A stretch of 64,000 nucleotides of DNA from Aspidiotus rigidus. Taxonomy: Eukaryota > Arthropoda > Insecta > Hemiptera > Diaspididae. Location of the stretch: contig JAVHKY010000010.1 in the NCBI GenBank assembly GCA_035079385.1, positions 1,550,001 through 1,614,000 of the forward strand, read 5' to 3'. Under the pieces are notes generated by a model. It searched no databases, was not told the DNA's origin, and saw only the letters and a program-made list of their open reading frames with translations. Below are positions 49,701 to 55,880 of this stretch, piece by piece; position 1 is the stretch's first letter, and every line of letters starts with the position of its first letter. The position numbers and the translations under genes were made by a program.

Positions 49701-50384
49701 AAAGTTTTTTTAAATTACGTGCTTTGTAAGGTTTGAATTTTAACTCGGAGTCATGATGGCTCGTAAAGTCACCACTCTCGTTAATTCCATTAATCTCCTA
49801 GTATTTGCAACTCAAATCCCCCCTTGGAGTATCCCTCAAATCGCTCGAGCTCGGAAATTGGATAAAATTCGATGAATTTAATCTGGAATTTTGTGTCTTT
49901 GCAGGAGGCAATATTGCCATAAGCTTAGAATTGTGTATTACAAAAGGTCAATTGGCTGTGAAAGTCTGCAGCGCTCGAGGCCTCACTCCCACCGATAATC
50001 CTCCAGGTAAGATTACTTCGATCTGTACATATTATTCGAAAAAATCTATCATTTGCATCGTTTTCTTTCAATTTCTTTGCAGACACGTACGTGAAAATGT
50101 ACTTACGTGATAACGATCGTTTACTGTCCAAACGCAAGACCAAAGTAGTGGCGAAAACCTGTAACCCGGAGTTCAATCAGACGTTGAAATATTCTATACG
50201 AGAGGTATCCGACCGTTCGTTGGTAGTGATGCTGTGGGAACGTCAAAAGGGTTTCGAGCATAATCAAGGCCTCGGTAGCGCCGAAATACGCGTCGATTTG
50301 TTGAAACTGTGTGAACACGTGACCGGATGGTATCCGTTATTTCCAATCCAGAAGATGGGAACCGAATCCAACGACTCTCCGTAA
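18010..50384 (+). CDS. Rim: Rim, Rab3-interacting active-zone scaffold (5'-partial, 20 exons)
   Basis: Rim is a presynaptic active-zone scaffold. In studied animals it tethers Rab3 vesicles, Unc13, RIM-BP, ELKS/Bruchpilot and Cav2 calcium channels. The twenty exons joined here give 1019 residues plus a stop, with consistent phases at every junction. Visible domains: the last CxxC of the FYVE-like zinc finger (residues about 4-9, [11 protein letters not shown]), a charged linker, PDZ (about 398-489, carboxylate loop GFGM), C2A (about 559-685) and C2B (about 887-1005). Neither C2 domain keeps the full set of calcium-coordinating aspartates, as is known for RIM proteins. The Rab3-binding helix and most of the zinc finger are missing, so one or more 5' exons lie to the left and were not found. 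Introns hold most of the repeats in this window. The gene identity is secure; untested points are exon 18 and alternative exons. Confidence 0.93.
18268..19196. other. intron 1, left part, nothing recognised
   Basis: Short open frames only, and one (TC)n run of about 14 bp near 18380. Confidence 0.6.
19197..22146. mobile_element. large palindromic (hairpin) element, copy B
   Basis: The most complete copy, about 2.95 kb. Terminal inverted repeats start 'aaggctctagccgggg' (left) and end 'cccggcgagagcctt' (right). The arms are mirror images: units with 'ctccagtcgctggaac' or variants at about 19859, 20000, 20142, 20287 and 20441, and the complementary units at about 20846, 20993, 21142, 21296 and 21448. 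The 385-bp core lies at 20450-20835 with its centre near 20660. It is reverse-complemented relative to copy A. No target-site duplication is apparent, and there is no transposase-like frame. It lies in a Rim intron, so it is expected to be transcribed within the pre-mRNA. Confidence 0.9.
22147..22905. other. intron 1, right part
   Basis: An A-rich tract (A18-type, then 'caaaaacaaaaac') at about 22155-22185 directly abuts the palindromic element. The rest shows nothing recognisable before the acceptor 'gattgatgcag'. Confidence 0.5.
22906..23128 (+). CDS. Rim: Rim exon 2: charged linker
   Basis: Phase 0 in, phase 1 out (donor GTAAGC). Encodes [20 protein letters not shown] and a basic, serine/glutamine-rich tail. 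The first 25 residues are predicted helical and are strongly charged. Confidence 0.9.
23311..23484 (+). CDS. Rim: Rim exon 3: linker
   Basis: Acceptor 'cggactacag', donor GTAAGG, phase 1 at both ends. Low-complexity linker with [11 protein letters not shown], a possible basophilic phosphorylation site. No domain. Confidence 0.88.
23583..23825 (+). CDS. Rim: Rim exon 4: arginine/serine-rich linker
   Basis: Phase 1 at both ends, donor GTAAGA. The acceptor is a tandem TAGCAG, so the start can be 23583 or 23586, adding or removing one alanine. Encodes repeated RRAS-type motifs (PRRAS, RRRAS, GRRAS), which look like basophilic kinase sites. Confidence 0.88.
23826..24289. other. intron 4, left part
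   Basis: Nothing recognised apart from a T/G homopolymer junction near 24230-24255. Confidence 0.5.
25005..26310. mobile_element. CAGGGAACCTG family element with long terminal inverted repeats
   Basis: The left end (25005-25080: 'gacggcttccttaacgaagt' ... 'cagggaacctgttttatga' ... 'gggatttggtatt') is the reverse complement of the right end (26235-26310) with few differences, over about 70 bp. The interior is entirely tandem units: five or six in one orientation (25145-25420), an extra internal left-end block (25421-25495), then about 16 units in the other orientation. Confidence 0.9.
25495..26240. repeat. 45-bp tandem array with 265-bp higher-order period
   Basis: About 16 head-to-tail units containing 'aaaaatttcgactctcgag' and 'ctatatatgataggagrggg'. 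Some units lack 'tata' and are 41 bp. The block at 25630-25894 is repeated almost identically at 25895-26159, a six-unit higher-order repeat. The core 'tctcgaga'-like and 'tatata' words make each unit partly self-complementary. Confidence 0.95.
26726..28211. other. intron 4, right part
   Basis: No coding signal recognised. It has a GC-rich 'cgcctgcgtcgcctcgcgg' patch near 26834. It ends in the acceptor 'ttttgttccag'. Confidence 0.45.
28212..28284 (+). CDS. Rim: Rim exon 5: linker
   Basis: A 73-nt exon, phase 1 in and phase 2 out, donor GTGAGT. Encodes an acidic then strongly basic stretch ending [10 protein letters not shown]. Confidence 0.88.
28285..29433. other. intron 5, left part
   Basis: Contains an A27-type tract at 28680-28707. 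Nothing else was recognised. Confidence 0.5.
29434..30750. mobile_element. large palindromic element, copy C (diverged, internally deleted)
   Basis: The left terminus 'aaggctctagtcgggtatag' and the following arm (to about 29850) match copies A and B. The core at about 30200-30410 keeps 'ctccttgtgttgcc' and 'atgcaagtgcacagctcc', and the right-arm end (30420-30740) matches the 'ggaatgttccacc' to 'ctagaaac' part. Most of the 145-bp arm units are missing. A CAGGTTCCCTG family piece (about 30040-30190, with 'gatgacgtcat') sits between arm and core. The right terminal repeat is lost. Confidence 0.75.
30751..32164. other. intron 5, right part
   Basis: Homopolymer tracts (C9/A18 near 30860, T-rich near 31160) and T-rich low complexity at 31130-31490. 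I recognise no protein in the open frames here. It ends in a long T tract plus 'tttcttgcag'. Confidence 0.45.
32165..32349 (+). CDS. Rim: Rim exon 6: linker before PDZ
   Basis: Phase 2 in, phase 1 out, donor GTAAGT. Serine-rich, then an acidic run ([18 protein letters not shown]) just before the PDZ-flanking exon. Confidence 0.88.
32457..32531 (+). CDS. Rim: Rim exon 7: start of PDZ domain
   Basis: A 75-nt exon, phase 1 at both ends, donor GTGAGT. Encodes [14 protein letters not shown], the first strand of the RIM PDZ domain. Confidence 0.9.
32618..32742 (+). CDS. Rim: Rim exon 8: PDZ domain core
   Basis: Phase 1 in, phase 0 out. Encodes [10 protein letters not shown] (the carboxylate-binding loop, GFGM for the usual GLGF), [16 protein letters not shown] and LRKGDR. 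In RIM this domain binds the C-termini of ELKS/CAST and Cav2 channels. The donor is a weaker GTGAAT, fixed by the frame and by the continuation in exon 9. Confidence 0.93.
32827..32939 (+). CDS. Rim: Rim exon 9: end of PDZ domain
   Basis: Phase 0 in, phase 2 out, donor GTAAGT. Encodes [18 protein letters not shown] and [13 protein letters not shown], the last helix and strand of the PDZ. The intron before it is only 84 nt. Confidence 0.93.
33150..33217 (+). CDS. Rim: Rim exon 10: linker
   Basis: A 68-nt exon, phase 2 in and phase 1 out, donor GTAAGT. Basic and serine-rich ([11 protein letters not shown]), with no domain. Confidence 0.85.
33860..34480. repeat. degenerate GGTCGATTT-type repeat, left of the mitochondrial insertion
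   Basis: Loosely repeated words such as 'gaccactttt', 'ggtcgattt' and 'gtagacgattataaaatagt' recur about every 90-110 bp. Similar text continues right of the AT-rich insertion (35400-36900), so the insertion may have split one repeat domain. Confidence 0.5.
34490..35395 (+). pseudogene. nuclear mitochondrial insertion (cox2 end and AT-rich downstream DNA)
   Basis: 34516-34619 reads, with the invertebrate mitochondrial code, as the C-terminus of cytochrome oxidase subunit [17 protein letters not shown] holds the copper-A ligand block (CSEIC and H), and the end FLKWI needs TGA=Trp before TAA. The following 780 bp is extremely AT-rich, unlike the Rim introns on either side. A frame near 34833 resembling the N-terminus of ATP8 (P-x-M-N-x-M) suggests the usual cox2-tRNA-atp8 order, but this is weak. 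It lies in Rim intron 10 and is non-functional there. Confidence 0.8.
35400..36930. repeat. degenerate GTCGATTT-rich repeat domain
   Basis: Dense recurrence of 'gtcgatttgaggtcgat', 'gaagtcg', 'gaccaaaaat' and similar words with irregular spacing. No protein was recognised. It includes 'gggcgtgggggacgaaatga' at 36185, repeated at 38013. Confidence 0.6.
37300..37575. repeat. CAGGGAACC family element with CRE-like sites
   Basis: Left end 'ggggtggcagggaaccagtt', right end 'ataaaacagatttcctgtca', inverted. The interior carries three 'tgacgtcac/tgacgtcct'-type palindromes, a 'atatggtaggaggtggactt' unit and a C11 tract. Related copies lie at about 30040, 48200-49080 and 55740-55880. Confidence 0.8.
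38220..38275 (+). CDS. Rim: Rim exon 11: proline motif before C2A
   Basis: A 56-nt exon, phase 1 in and phase 0 out. Encodes [26 protein letters not shown] fits RxLPxxP, the motif bound by RIM-BP SH3 domains. The donor GTAATA is weak, and reading through it runs into a stop in that frame, so splicing of the 86-nt intron to 38362 is required. Confidence 0.78.
38362..38594 (+). CDS. Rim: Rim exon 12: start of C2A domain
   Basis: Acceptor 'cttaattctag', phase 0 in, phase 2 out, donor GTAAGT. After an acidic leader, [20 protein letters not shown] starts the first C2 strands, then [11 protein letters not shown] replaces the usual calcium-binding loop 1. Confidence 0.88.
38962..39122 (+). CDS. Rim: Rim exon 13: C2A core
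   Basis: Phase 2 in, phase 1 out. Encodes [17 protein letters not shown] and [16 protein letters not shown], the N-P-x-W-N signature and loop 3 of a C2 domain. Loop 3 has WDQRPDGE, so not all aspartates of a calcium site are present. Confidence 0.92.
39510..39662 (+). CDS. Rim: Rim exon 14: end of C2A and linker
   Basis: Phase 1 at both ends. Encodes [10 protein letters not shown] and PVWYRIENP, the last C2A strands, then a proline/serine-rich linker ([18 protein letters not shown]). The donor GTTGAG is weak but is the only one that keeps the frame into exon 15. Confidence 0.88.
39749..39952 (+). CDS. Rim: Rim exon 15: linker between C2 domains
   Basis: Phase 1 at both ends, donor GTACGT. 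Encodes [12 protein letters not shown] and [16 protein letters not shown] and RRSS are strong basophilic kinase consensus sites. Confidence 0.88.
39953..40492. other. intron 15, nothing recognised
   Basis: No repeat or gene signal of note. It ends in 'tcatccacttctag'. Confidence 0.5.
40493..40651 (+). CDS. Rim: Rim exon 16: linker between C2 domains
   Basis: Phase 1 at both ends, donor GTAAAG. Encodes [20 protein letters not shown] and [18 protein letters not shown]. No known domain. Confidence 0.88.
40938..42080. repeat. direct repeat pair in intron 16
   Basis: About 40938-41165 and 41833-42075 share 'gtaccagttgtgcnntgggc', 'atggyaccaya', 'aaagtatctatc' and 'actatcgatag'-like text in the same order. 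Between them lies unrelated AT-rich sequence with dense 'tatcgat' words. Confidence 0.7.
42856..43377. mobile_element. inverted-repeat MITE carrying a nested hairpin
   Basis: The left arm (42856-42877 plus 43030-43150) pairs with the right arm (about 43235-43377): 'aaagaaaacac' with the complement of 'gttttcttttt', and 'tagcttacttaaat' with the complement of 'atttaagtaagcta'. The left arm is split at 42878 by the perfect hairpin described separately. Confidence 0.75.
42878..43027. mobile_element. 150-bp hairpin element with perfect 47-bp stem
   Basis: 42878-42924 is the exact reverse complement of 42981-43027, beginning GAGTCGCGCTCAGCGAAACC. The 56-nt loop contains the palindrome CAGAAGAGGTCTTCTG. 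ATGT flanks both sides, a possible 4-bp target duplication. The perfect stem argues for recent insertion or gene conversion. Confidence 0.9.
43563..43656 (+). CDS. Rim: Rim exon 17: linker
   Basis: Phase 1 in, phase 2 out, acceptor 'catttttttcag', donor GTAACA. Charged stretch ([22 protein letters not shown]) with no domain. Confidence 0.82.
43657..44985. other. intron 17, left part
   Basis: Contains an A28-type tract at about 43690. No other gene signal. Confidence 0.45.
44986..45715. repeat. minisatellite, about 98-bp monomers, about 295-bp higher-order unit
   Basis: Three monomer types alternate, marked by 'aaacaagcaggaga' (45089, 45377, 45676), 'gaattggrgctt' (about 45190, 45486) and 'cgatcagkagaat' (45277, 45573), each recurring every 288-299 bp. 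All share 'ctagtttgtgtt' and 'catctcggctt'-like words. Inverted copies lie at 52505-52805. Confidence 0.85.
45716..47326. other. intron 17, right part
   Basis: A short (CA)n near 46450 and (CTT)n near 47050. No further gene was recognised. Confidence 0.45.
47327..47385 (+). CDS. Rim: Rim exon 18: small linker exon
   Basis: A 59-nt exon, phase 2 in and phase 1 out, acceptor 'gtgcatctttag', donor GTAACT. Encodes [19 protein letters not shown] just before C2B. Supported by frame and splice sites; without it, exons 17 and 19 would join out of phase. Confidence 0.78.
47386..48199. other. intron 18, left part
   Basis: A17-type tract near 47573 and a T20/G9 junction near 47970-47998. Nothing coding. 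Confidence 0.5.
48200..49080. repeat. CAGGGAACCTG family element(s), split by a MITE
   Basis: Left piece 48200-48320 ('ggagttaaactagaggtgac', 'acacgtgaatctgaaaaatt'). Right piece 48736-49080, with one 45-bp-type unit, 'gaaacaggttccctgttaaa', a second left end ('caggaaacctgttctacggg') and 'gtgacgtcac'. The MITE at 48322-48735 lies between. Confidence 0.75.
48322..48735. mobile_element. 414-bp inverted-repeat MITE
   Basis: The arms are about 190 bp. Left 'caccagaaagatttaaccag' and 'acgcaaaacgttag' pair with the complement of the right end 'ctaacgtttcgcgtttt' and 'aacaactttctggtccaccc'. A partial relative lies at 13933-14090. No coding capacity. Confidence 0.85.
49081..49650. other. extremely AT-rich block, possible second mitochondrial insertion
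   Basis: Composition is like the insertion at 34.5-35.4 kb and unlike the surrounding intron. With TGA=Trp and ATA=Met a hydrophobic frame can be read at the left end (IIIPLMVMGTYII), but I cannot match it to a named mitochondrial gene. Confidence 0.4.
49905..50006 (+). CDS. Rim: Rim exon 19: start of C2B domain
   Basis: Phase 1 at both ends, acceptor 'gtgtctttgcag', donor GTAAGA. Encodes [20 protein letters not shown] and [12 protein letters not shown], the first C2B strands. Loop 1 has TDNPPD rather than the usual pair of calcium-binding aspartates. Confidence 0.92.
50083..50384 (+). CDS. Rim: Rim exon 20: C2B domain and C-terminus
   Basis: Last exon, ending at TAA. Encodes [31 protein letters not shown], the C2B strands with [18 protein letters not shown], and GWYPLFP near the end, all typical of the RIM C2B. 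WERQKG in place of WDxD supports a calcium-independent domain. The upstream intron is 76 nt. Confidence 0.95.
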
Positions 50385-51910
50385 ATTATCTCTCTTATAA
50401 TTTTTTTTTTTTTTTCTCAAATCTGTCGGACAGAATTTGCATAAAGATTTTATGATGTACAGGGATTATGTTCCTAGTCTATAGGGTAATTTCCAGTATT
50501 TATTATTATTATTATTATTTTTTTTTCATATCATTCGATCGTACAATGCAGTATTTTGTGAAATGTAGTTTCTACAAGAAACAATTAAAAGTAGGTGCTC
50601 CATCGTATTTGTTTTGCTCGTTTTCTTCTTCTTATCTTTTCTTCGTAGATTTAATTCGTACAATATTTCTAGTCAGTTTTTCTTGGAAAATGTTGAGAAG
50701 CCCACATTCCTCTCGTCTCTCGCATTTTTATTTAGCGTACCTAGATATTTTTGTAATTATTATAATATATTCCATCCTAAAACATTAATGTACATATCTT
50801 AGAATATAGTTACATACTTTGATTTTAAGGATTCAACTTTGATTATACATAATATTGAAAAATGGCCTTAGATATATCTTGCTTCTTTTTTTCATATAAA
50901 TCTCAAAAACATATCTCTTTCGAATCGTAAAATATAGTTACCAAGAATTAAAAATACGTTATTATCCATCATTACAGACCATATAAGAAAATAATACATT
51001 ATCTCAATTTTAGAATACCGGTAACAATTATTGATACATATAGGTATATCGAAGTACCGAAAATAATATAATGTTTTTAATTTGTGTGTAGTTCAAATTA
51101 TTAAGAGTAATTAATAGCTCTCAACTATTATTTATAATTAGGATAGCCTTAAAATTTTAAAATAATCCTCTCTCTCGCAGAGCAGAGTATTTAATTACCA
51201 TTAATCTAGTCAAATGTGTTTGATATGTGTACGCATTTAAGATTGTTTTTCCTAAAAAATGAATTTCTGATTGTAATTTATTGGAATAAGTTCGATGTCT
51301 TATCTGTTAGACCGATAGGAATACCTAAATCTGTATTCTGCTCGAATCAACTTTTATCTCTCGGGTGTGTTAATGCTATTTCTACGCGTACTGATCCCAA
51401 TTTTTTATTTTACTTTTCTTTTTTTATTTTTCCCTCGTTTTATTTTTTTCCTCTTCTTTTTTCTATCATGTTGAATACAATCAATTAGACAATCGACTTT
51501 TGTTACCATTATGTATGATTTGAAAAAAGAAAAAAAAAAGTTCATAATTTCTTCTTCATCTTGTAAATAGTGCGTTCAAACGTACATTTTCTATTTACTT
51601 CATTCGAGTTAATTTTACTTTCTCTCTATTGTATTGAACGGGTCCTAATTATTATTTACCTTCGTTTATTAATTTATAAAATAATGATAGATTACGTTGT
51701 CTATATTCATTATCATTTTATCAGTTTTAGTACGAACATATTATCATAATTCTTGAAGAATATCTCGTTTTAGATACTAGTACCTACAAGTATAATTTTT
51801 TTCCTCGTTGACACACGCTGTTTAATGTTGTAATTCGTGTTTAGAAAAGAATTTAATGTTTATCTTTGGATAGCGTTAGACGAATAAAATATTGTTCCTT
51901 ATACAGTTCA
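50385..51910 (+). other. Rim: Rim 3' UTR
   Basis: AT-rich, with (ATT)n near 50510. I recognise no protein in its short frames. It ends shortly after the AATAAA at 51883. Confidence 0.6.
51883..51888 (+). promoter_or_regulatory. polyadenylation signal AATAAA
   Basis: AATAAA about 1.5 kb after the Rim stop codon, in 'cgaataaaatattg'. It is the best-placed candidate, but others cannot be excluded. Confidence 0.5.
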
Positions 51911-52039
51911 TAATTGATCAGTTTTGAGAAAAATTATATCCAGCAAATATATGAAAAGTTTTTTTAGCAAATGTATAAAAAGTCACATTTGAAGCCAGAA
52001 ATTTCAGCTTACACTTATAGCCTTAAAGAATTTGGCTTT

Positions 52040-52810
52040 TGAAAAAATTCAACTGATTCTTGCCTGAGTGATGTTGTGAAGAGATGTGAATTCAGATGAA
52101 ACGATCAGGAAAACTGGGACTGTCATATTCATGAAAGACCTATTATCCAGTTTGTGTTCATCTCCTTTGAATTACTGCACTAAGGCTTCTATGCTGAACA
52201 CCTGAACTGAACTCCAACCATAATTTTTTTTTTTTTGTTAATTCATTGGCGAATTGGACGGAAATCCGGGAATTAGGTAGGGTAAAGGCTTTTGCAGTCC
52301 TTGGCAGCTTACTTTGAGGCTAGTATGCTAAGTATGTTCAGTTTTCTCTTTTTTTTTTGTTTTTGTTTTTCTTCGTTCAAGCCAAGCATAAAACTAGTAC
52401 ATGAGAAGAGGATGGACGCAGAATCAGGAATTACGTAGGGATTTAGACGGATCTTTTCTTCATTTACTTTAGGTCTAGCAAATTGCGTAAGTATAGATCT
52501 AACATAATGCTAATACTCCCTATAAGCCGAGATAAACACAAACTGTAAAATGAGTATCGTCTACATGTATGACAAAGCCCCAATTCTCCTGATTGTTTCA
52601 AGCTGAATTTTCTCAAGCCATAAGCTGAGATAAACACAAGTTATAGAATAAGTACCCTCCAGAAGTACGGCAAAGACCCAATTATCCTAATGGTTTCAAA
52701 CTGAGTTTTTCCAGAAGCCAAAAGCCGAGATAAACACAAACTAGAGGGTAGGTATCTTCCCCAAGTAAAACAAATCCTGAATTCTCCTGATCGTTTCCAG
52801 CTGAATTTTA
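52040..52810. repeat. minisatellite relatives, mostly inverted
   Basis: 52505-52805 contains three monomers in reverse orientation to the array at 45 kb ('ccgagataaacacaaact', 'caattctcctgatygtttc', 'aagctgaattttctc'). A single forward-like monomer is near 52100. Confidence 0.8.
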
Positions 52811-52905
52811 ACAGGGAACCTGTTTTATGGGAGGCTTTTAGAGAAACTTGCCGTGCGCCGTCCAGCAAAAAAAATGGAAAAATTTCAACTCTCGAGCTAT
52901 CATAT
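52811..52905. repeat. CAGGGAACCTG family left end
   Basis: 'aacagggaacctgttttatg', then 'gccgtgcgccgtccagcaaa' and one 45-bp-type unit. Truncated by the next repeat. Confidence 0.8.
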
Positions 52906-53300
52906 TATATACCGTCAAATGGGGTGAAAAGAAACACATTTTCAACTTCACGCAGTCATATCTCGGAGGGGCAACACTGTAGAGCGGCGCTGTAGGGCTC
53001 AAAAGTTTTGGATTGGTGCATACTATCGAAATAAATAAGCAGTGTTACCAGTTGGCATAGTTTTGAACGATTTAGAACGCAAAAAGTACGGTGTTTCCGT
53101 TGACCCAAGGATTGGGGTCAATAGAAACAGCCATAAGAATACATACTGTTTCCATTCACCCCCGGCACGGGTAAATGGAAACAGTATGTATTTCTTATGG
53201 CATGTTTACACTTTTTGATAAAGAGCTTCTGCTTCACTATGGATTGCATACAGTATCGACTTTGATTACTGCATATGCTGCGTATGTTTGTTGCCAACAA
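52906..53300. repeat. repeat with short hairpins ('GGGGTGAAAAGAAACA' type)
   Basis: Starts 'ccgtcaaatggggtgaaaag'. Contains complementary 'gtttccgttgaccc' and 'ggggtcaatagaaac', and the near-perfect hairpin at 53131-53200. No protein. Confidence 0.6.
53131..53200. repeat. 70-nt near-perfect hairpin
   Basis: 'ccataagaatacatactg' and onward pairs with 'cagtatgtatttcttatgg' over about 31 bp, with one bulge and one mismatch and a 7-8 nt loop. The size is like a miRNA precursor, but it is embedded in repeat DNA. Confidence 0.8.
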
Positions 53301-53379
53301 ATTCCACCTAGTTTCGTAGCTGGAGATTCGAGAAAAATTTAGACTCTCAAACTATACTATACTAGGCTTATAGTGGTAT

Positions 53380-54372
53380 GGGTAAAATATGCTGTTTATA
53401 CCGTTTTATCTCCATAATTGAAAAGGTAATATGTCCATTTTTACCTTTAAAAAAAAATATTTTACACATATGTACCGGCTGCTGACACACGCACACAAGT
53501 ACACAACAAAATATAACTTTCAACAGCCTGCAACCATAGAGTCTACTACTGAATGATATTATAAGTAAGTATGGGTTGCGTGAGTGAATCAAAAAGGGTA
53601 AAAATTGAATCTGAACATGATACCTGCAGAGAATTGTTAGTTCGTACCCTTTTAATCCTATATTTTATTGTGTGTTTGTGTGAGTGTGTCAGCAACCTGT
53701 CTGTGTAAAATATGCTATTTAACGTTTTTCTCCACTTCGATAGTTAAATCTACCGTTTTTACCTTTAGAGTTTAAAAGGTATTATGTCCATTTTCACCTT
53801 TTAAAAAGCATATTTTACACATACAGGCTGCTGACACACTCACACAAGTACACAATAAAATATGGGATTAAAAGGTATGAACTAACAATTCTCTGCAGGT
53901 ATCAAGTTTAGATTCAATTTTTACCTTTTTTGATTCAGTCACGCAACCCATACTTACTTACTTACTTATAATATCATTCAGTAGTAGACTCTATTGTTGC
54001 AGGCTGTTGAAAGTTATATTTTGTTGTGTACTTGTGTGAGTGTGTCAGCAGCCTGTATGTGTAAAATATGCTTTTTAAAAGGTGAAAATGGACATAATAC
54101 CTTTTAAACTCTAAAGGTAAAAACGGTAGATTTAACTATCGAAGTGGAGAAAAACGTTAAATAGCATATTTTACACAGACAGGTTGCTGACACACTCACA
54201 CAAACACACAATAAAATATAGGATTAAAAGGGTACGAACTAACAATTCTCTGCAGGTATCATGTTGAGATTCAATTTTTACCCCTTTTTGATTCACTCAC
54301 GCAACCCATACTTACTTATAATATCATTCAGTAGTAGACTCTATTGTTGTAGGCTCTTGAAAGCTATATTAA
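53380..54372. repeat. rosette of inverted repeats
   Basis: 53510-53866 is nearly the reverse complement of 54018-54372. The 151-bp spacer is a third copy of the outer unit ('ctaacaattctctgcaggta', 'cagtagtagactctattg'). A degenerate further inner-type unit lies at 53380-53500. Words such as 'gctgacacactcacacaa' and 'gtaaaatatgct' occur repeatedly in both orientations. Confidence 0.9.
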
Positions 54373-54488
54373 CAGGGAGCCTGTTCTATGGGGGGCTTTT
54401 TGAGAAATTTGCCGTGCGCCATCTAACAAAAAACAGAAAAATTTTGACTCTCGAGCCATGTATGATAGGAATTTTTCCAAGTCCCCCT
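54371..54488. repeat. CAGGGAGCCTG family left end, cut by Helitron
   Basis: 'aacagggagcctgttctatg', then 'gccgtgcgccatctaac' and one 45-bp-type unit ('ttgactctcgagccatg'). The following unit is broken at 'aagtcccccttc', where the Helitron begins. Confidence 0.8.
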
Positions 54489-55625
54489 TCTATCTATCTA
54501 TTATATAAAGAGAAGTTGCAAAATCGCCAATTCATTTAACTTTATTCCTATTTCACCTACAAACTTGGAATTTGTTTCCATTGCTTTAGCTTGCCTAGGA
54601 GAAGGTTTATGCGTAATAAATTTGAAGTTACAAAATCAGGCAAATGGCGTGTAGAATATATATCTTTGTGCTTGGCGGGGGAGGGTCATGAATGATTCAA
54701 GAGATGAAAAATCTGTATCATTCATTAATTTATTGATTGAAAATGCTAAGCAATCATTTTTGTTGACGTTCATCGAAAATTAATATGTGCTAGGCAATCA
54801 TTTTTGGAAAATGGTTCTTTTCAACCGGAGAAGTTTTGAGTACCTATACCATGAGTAATCGAATAGTGTAGGGTTACGATAAAGATTTTGCTTAGCAATT
54901 ATCTGAAAAATTGGTGGTTGTCTTTCATTATTTCAAATTTAATGTGAGGACTAAGAAAAGAAAAACAATTTACGTCAATTTTGAAAATTCAATATCGAAG
55001 TCACGGAGGTCTCACTTTATTGCAATCTAATTGGAATGCCAAAACGCAAGAAAGCAAATCTAGGGCGGTTGACGAACAAAGGGAAGAGGGCTCGTGTCAA
55101 TTCCGAAATTTTGACATCAGAAAATAATGTGGAAAATGATTGTCAGAACGATAATAGTCCATTCATTAGGTACATTATTGAGAAAGAATATACCAGTATA
55201 AGTTCAATTGAGAATCTGCCAATTACGTGCACATTTTGTGATGGAAAATTATTTGAAACTGAAAATCGAAATTTCTGTTGCGGGAATGGTAAGATTAAGT
55301 TACCTAATTTACCCTTAATGTCAGATCTTCTTCAAAAACTATTAGACAGAAGGGATAATAGATCTTCTCATTTTCTTGAAAATTTGCGTAAATACAACAA
55401 TGCGCTCTCAATGACTTCTTTAGGGTGTAATGAAATGCCAAACATATTCAAAACTTTCAAAATTTTTGGACAATTGTATTATTATACAGGAAGTTATCTA
55501 CCTCCTCCAACAATCCACAAAAAATGACAAATTTTTCAGCATACACCCAGAAAGAAGAATGCGCAAAGGATCTTCTAAAAAGACGGCATCCAACCATCAG
55601 AGAAGATATTAACAACAAGATTGAC
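54489..55625 (+). mobile_element. Helitron 5' fragment
   Basis: The 5' terminus 'tctatctatctattatataa' is the TC-TATA-type end common in animal Helitrons. It carries an N-terminal Helitron coding frame. The element stops at about 55625, where CAGGTTTCCTG family sequence takes over, so the HUH nuclease, helicase and 3' hairpin are missing. Confidence 0.8.
55036..55527 (+). pseudogene. Helitron RepHel N-terminal fragment
   Basis: A 163-residue frame. Helitron proteins replicate and integrate rolling-circle transposons through an HUH nuclease and a Pif1-like helicase. Visible: basic N-terminus MPKRKKANLGR, a Cys cluster (CTFCDG ... FCCGNGKIKLP) and the Helitron_like_N signature (HFLENLRKYNNALSMTSLG, then FKIFGQLYYYTGSYLPP). 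The frame stops before the HUH motif. It is a remnant and cannot transpose by itself. The helitron assignment comes from family knowledge and was not searched. Confidence 0.85.
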
Positions 55626-55880
55626 AGGTTTCCTGCGTTCCTCGTTCAATCTTTTAATTTTCCTTTCCTATCAAAATACACCTGGGAGGTCGAATTATAT
55701 AGCTTGGAGATCGGATTTTTTCCAAGTCCCCTCCTATTATTTATAGCTCCAAAGTCCGGGCCTTTGACGTCACAATTTGATGACTTCATAAATGTAGCAC
55801 GTCAACATTTTTCAGATTCTACGTGCCCCATAAAACAGGTTCCTAACATCCCTTGTCTAACTATCGTTACAGAACCCATG
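55626..55880. repeat. CAGGTTTCCTG family element
   Basis: Ends 'gacaggtttcctgcgttcct' (left) and 'ataaaacaggttcctaacat' (right). The inside carries a reverse 45-bp-type unit, 'tgacgtcacaatttgatgac' and 'attctacgtgcccc'. Confidence 0.75.

Noticed and set aside
50468..51488. Hydrophobic frames after the Rim stop codon
   Set aside because: T-rich 3' UTR sequence; no signal peptide or transmembrane pattern with conserved features.
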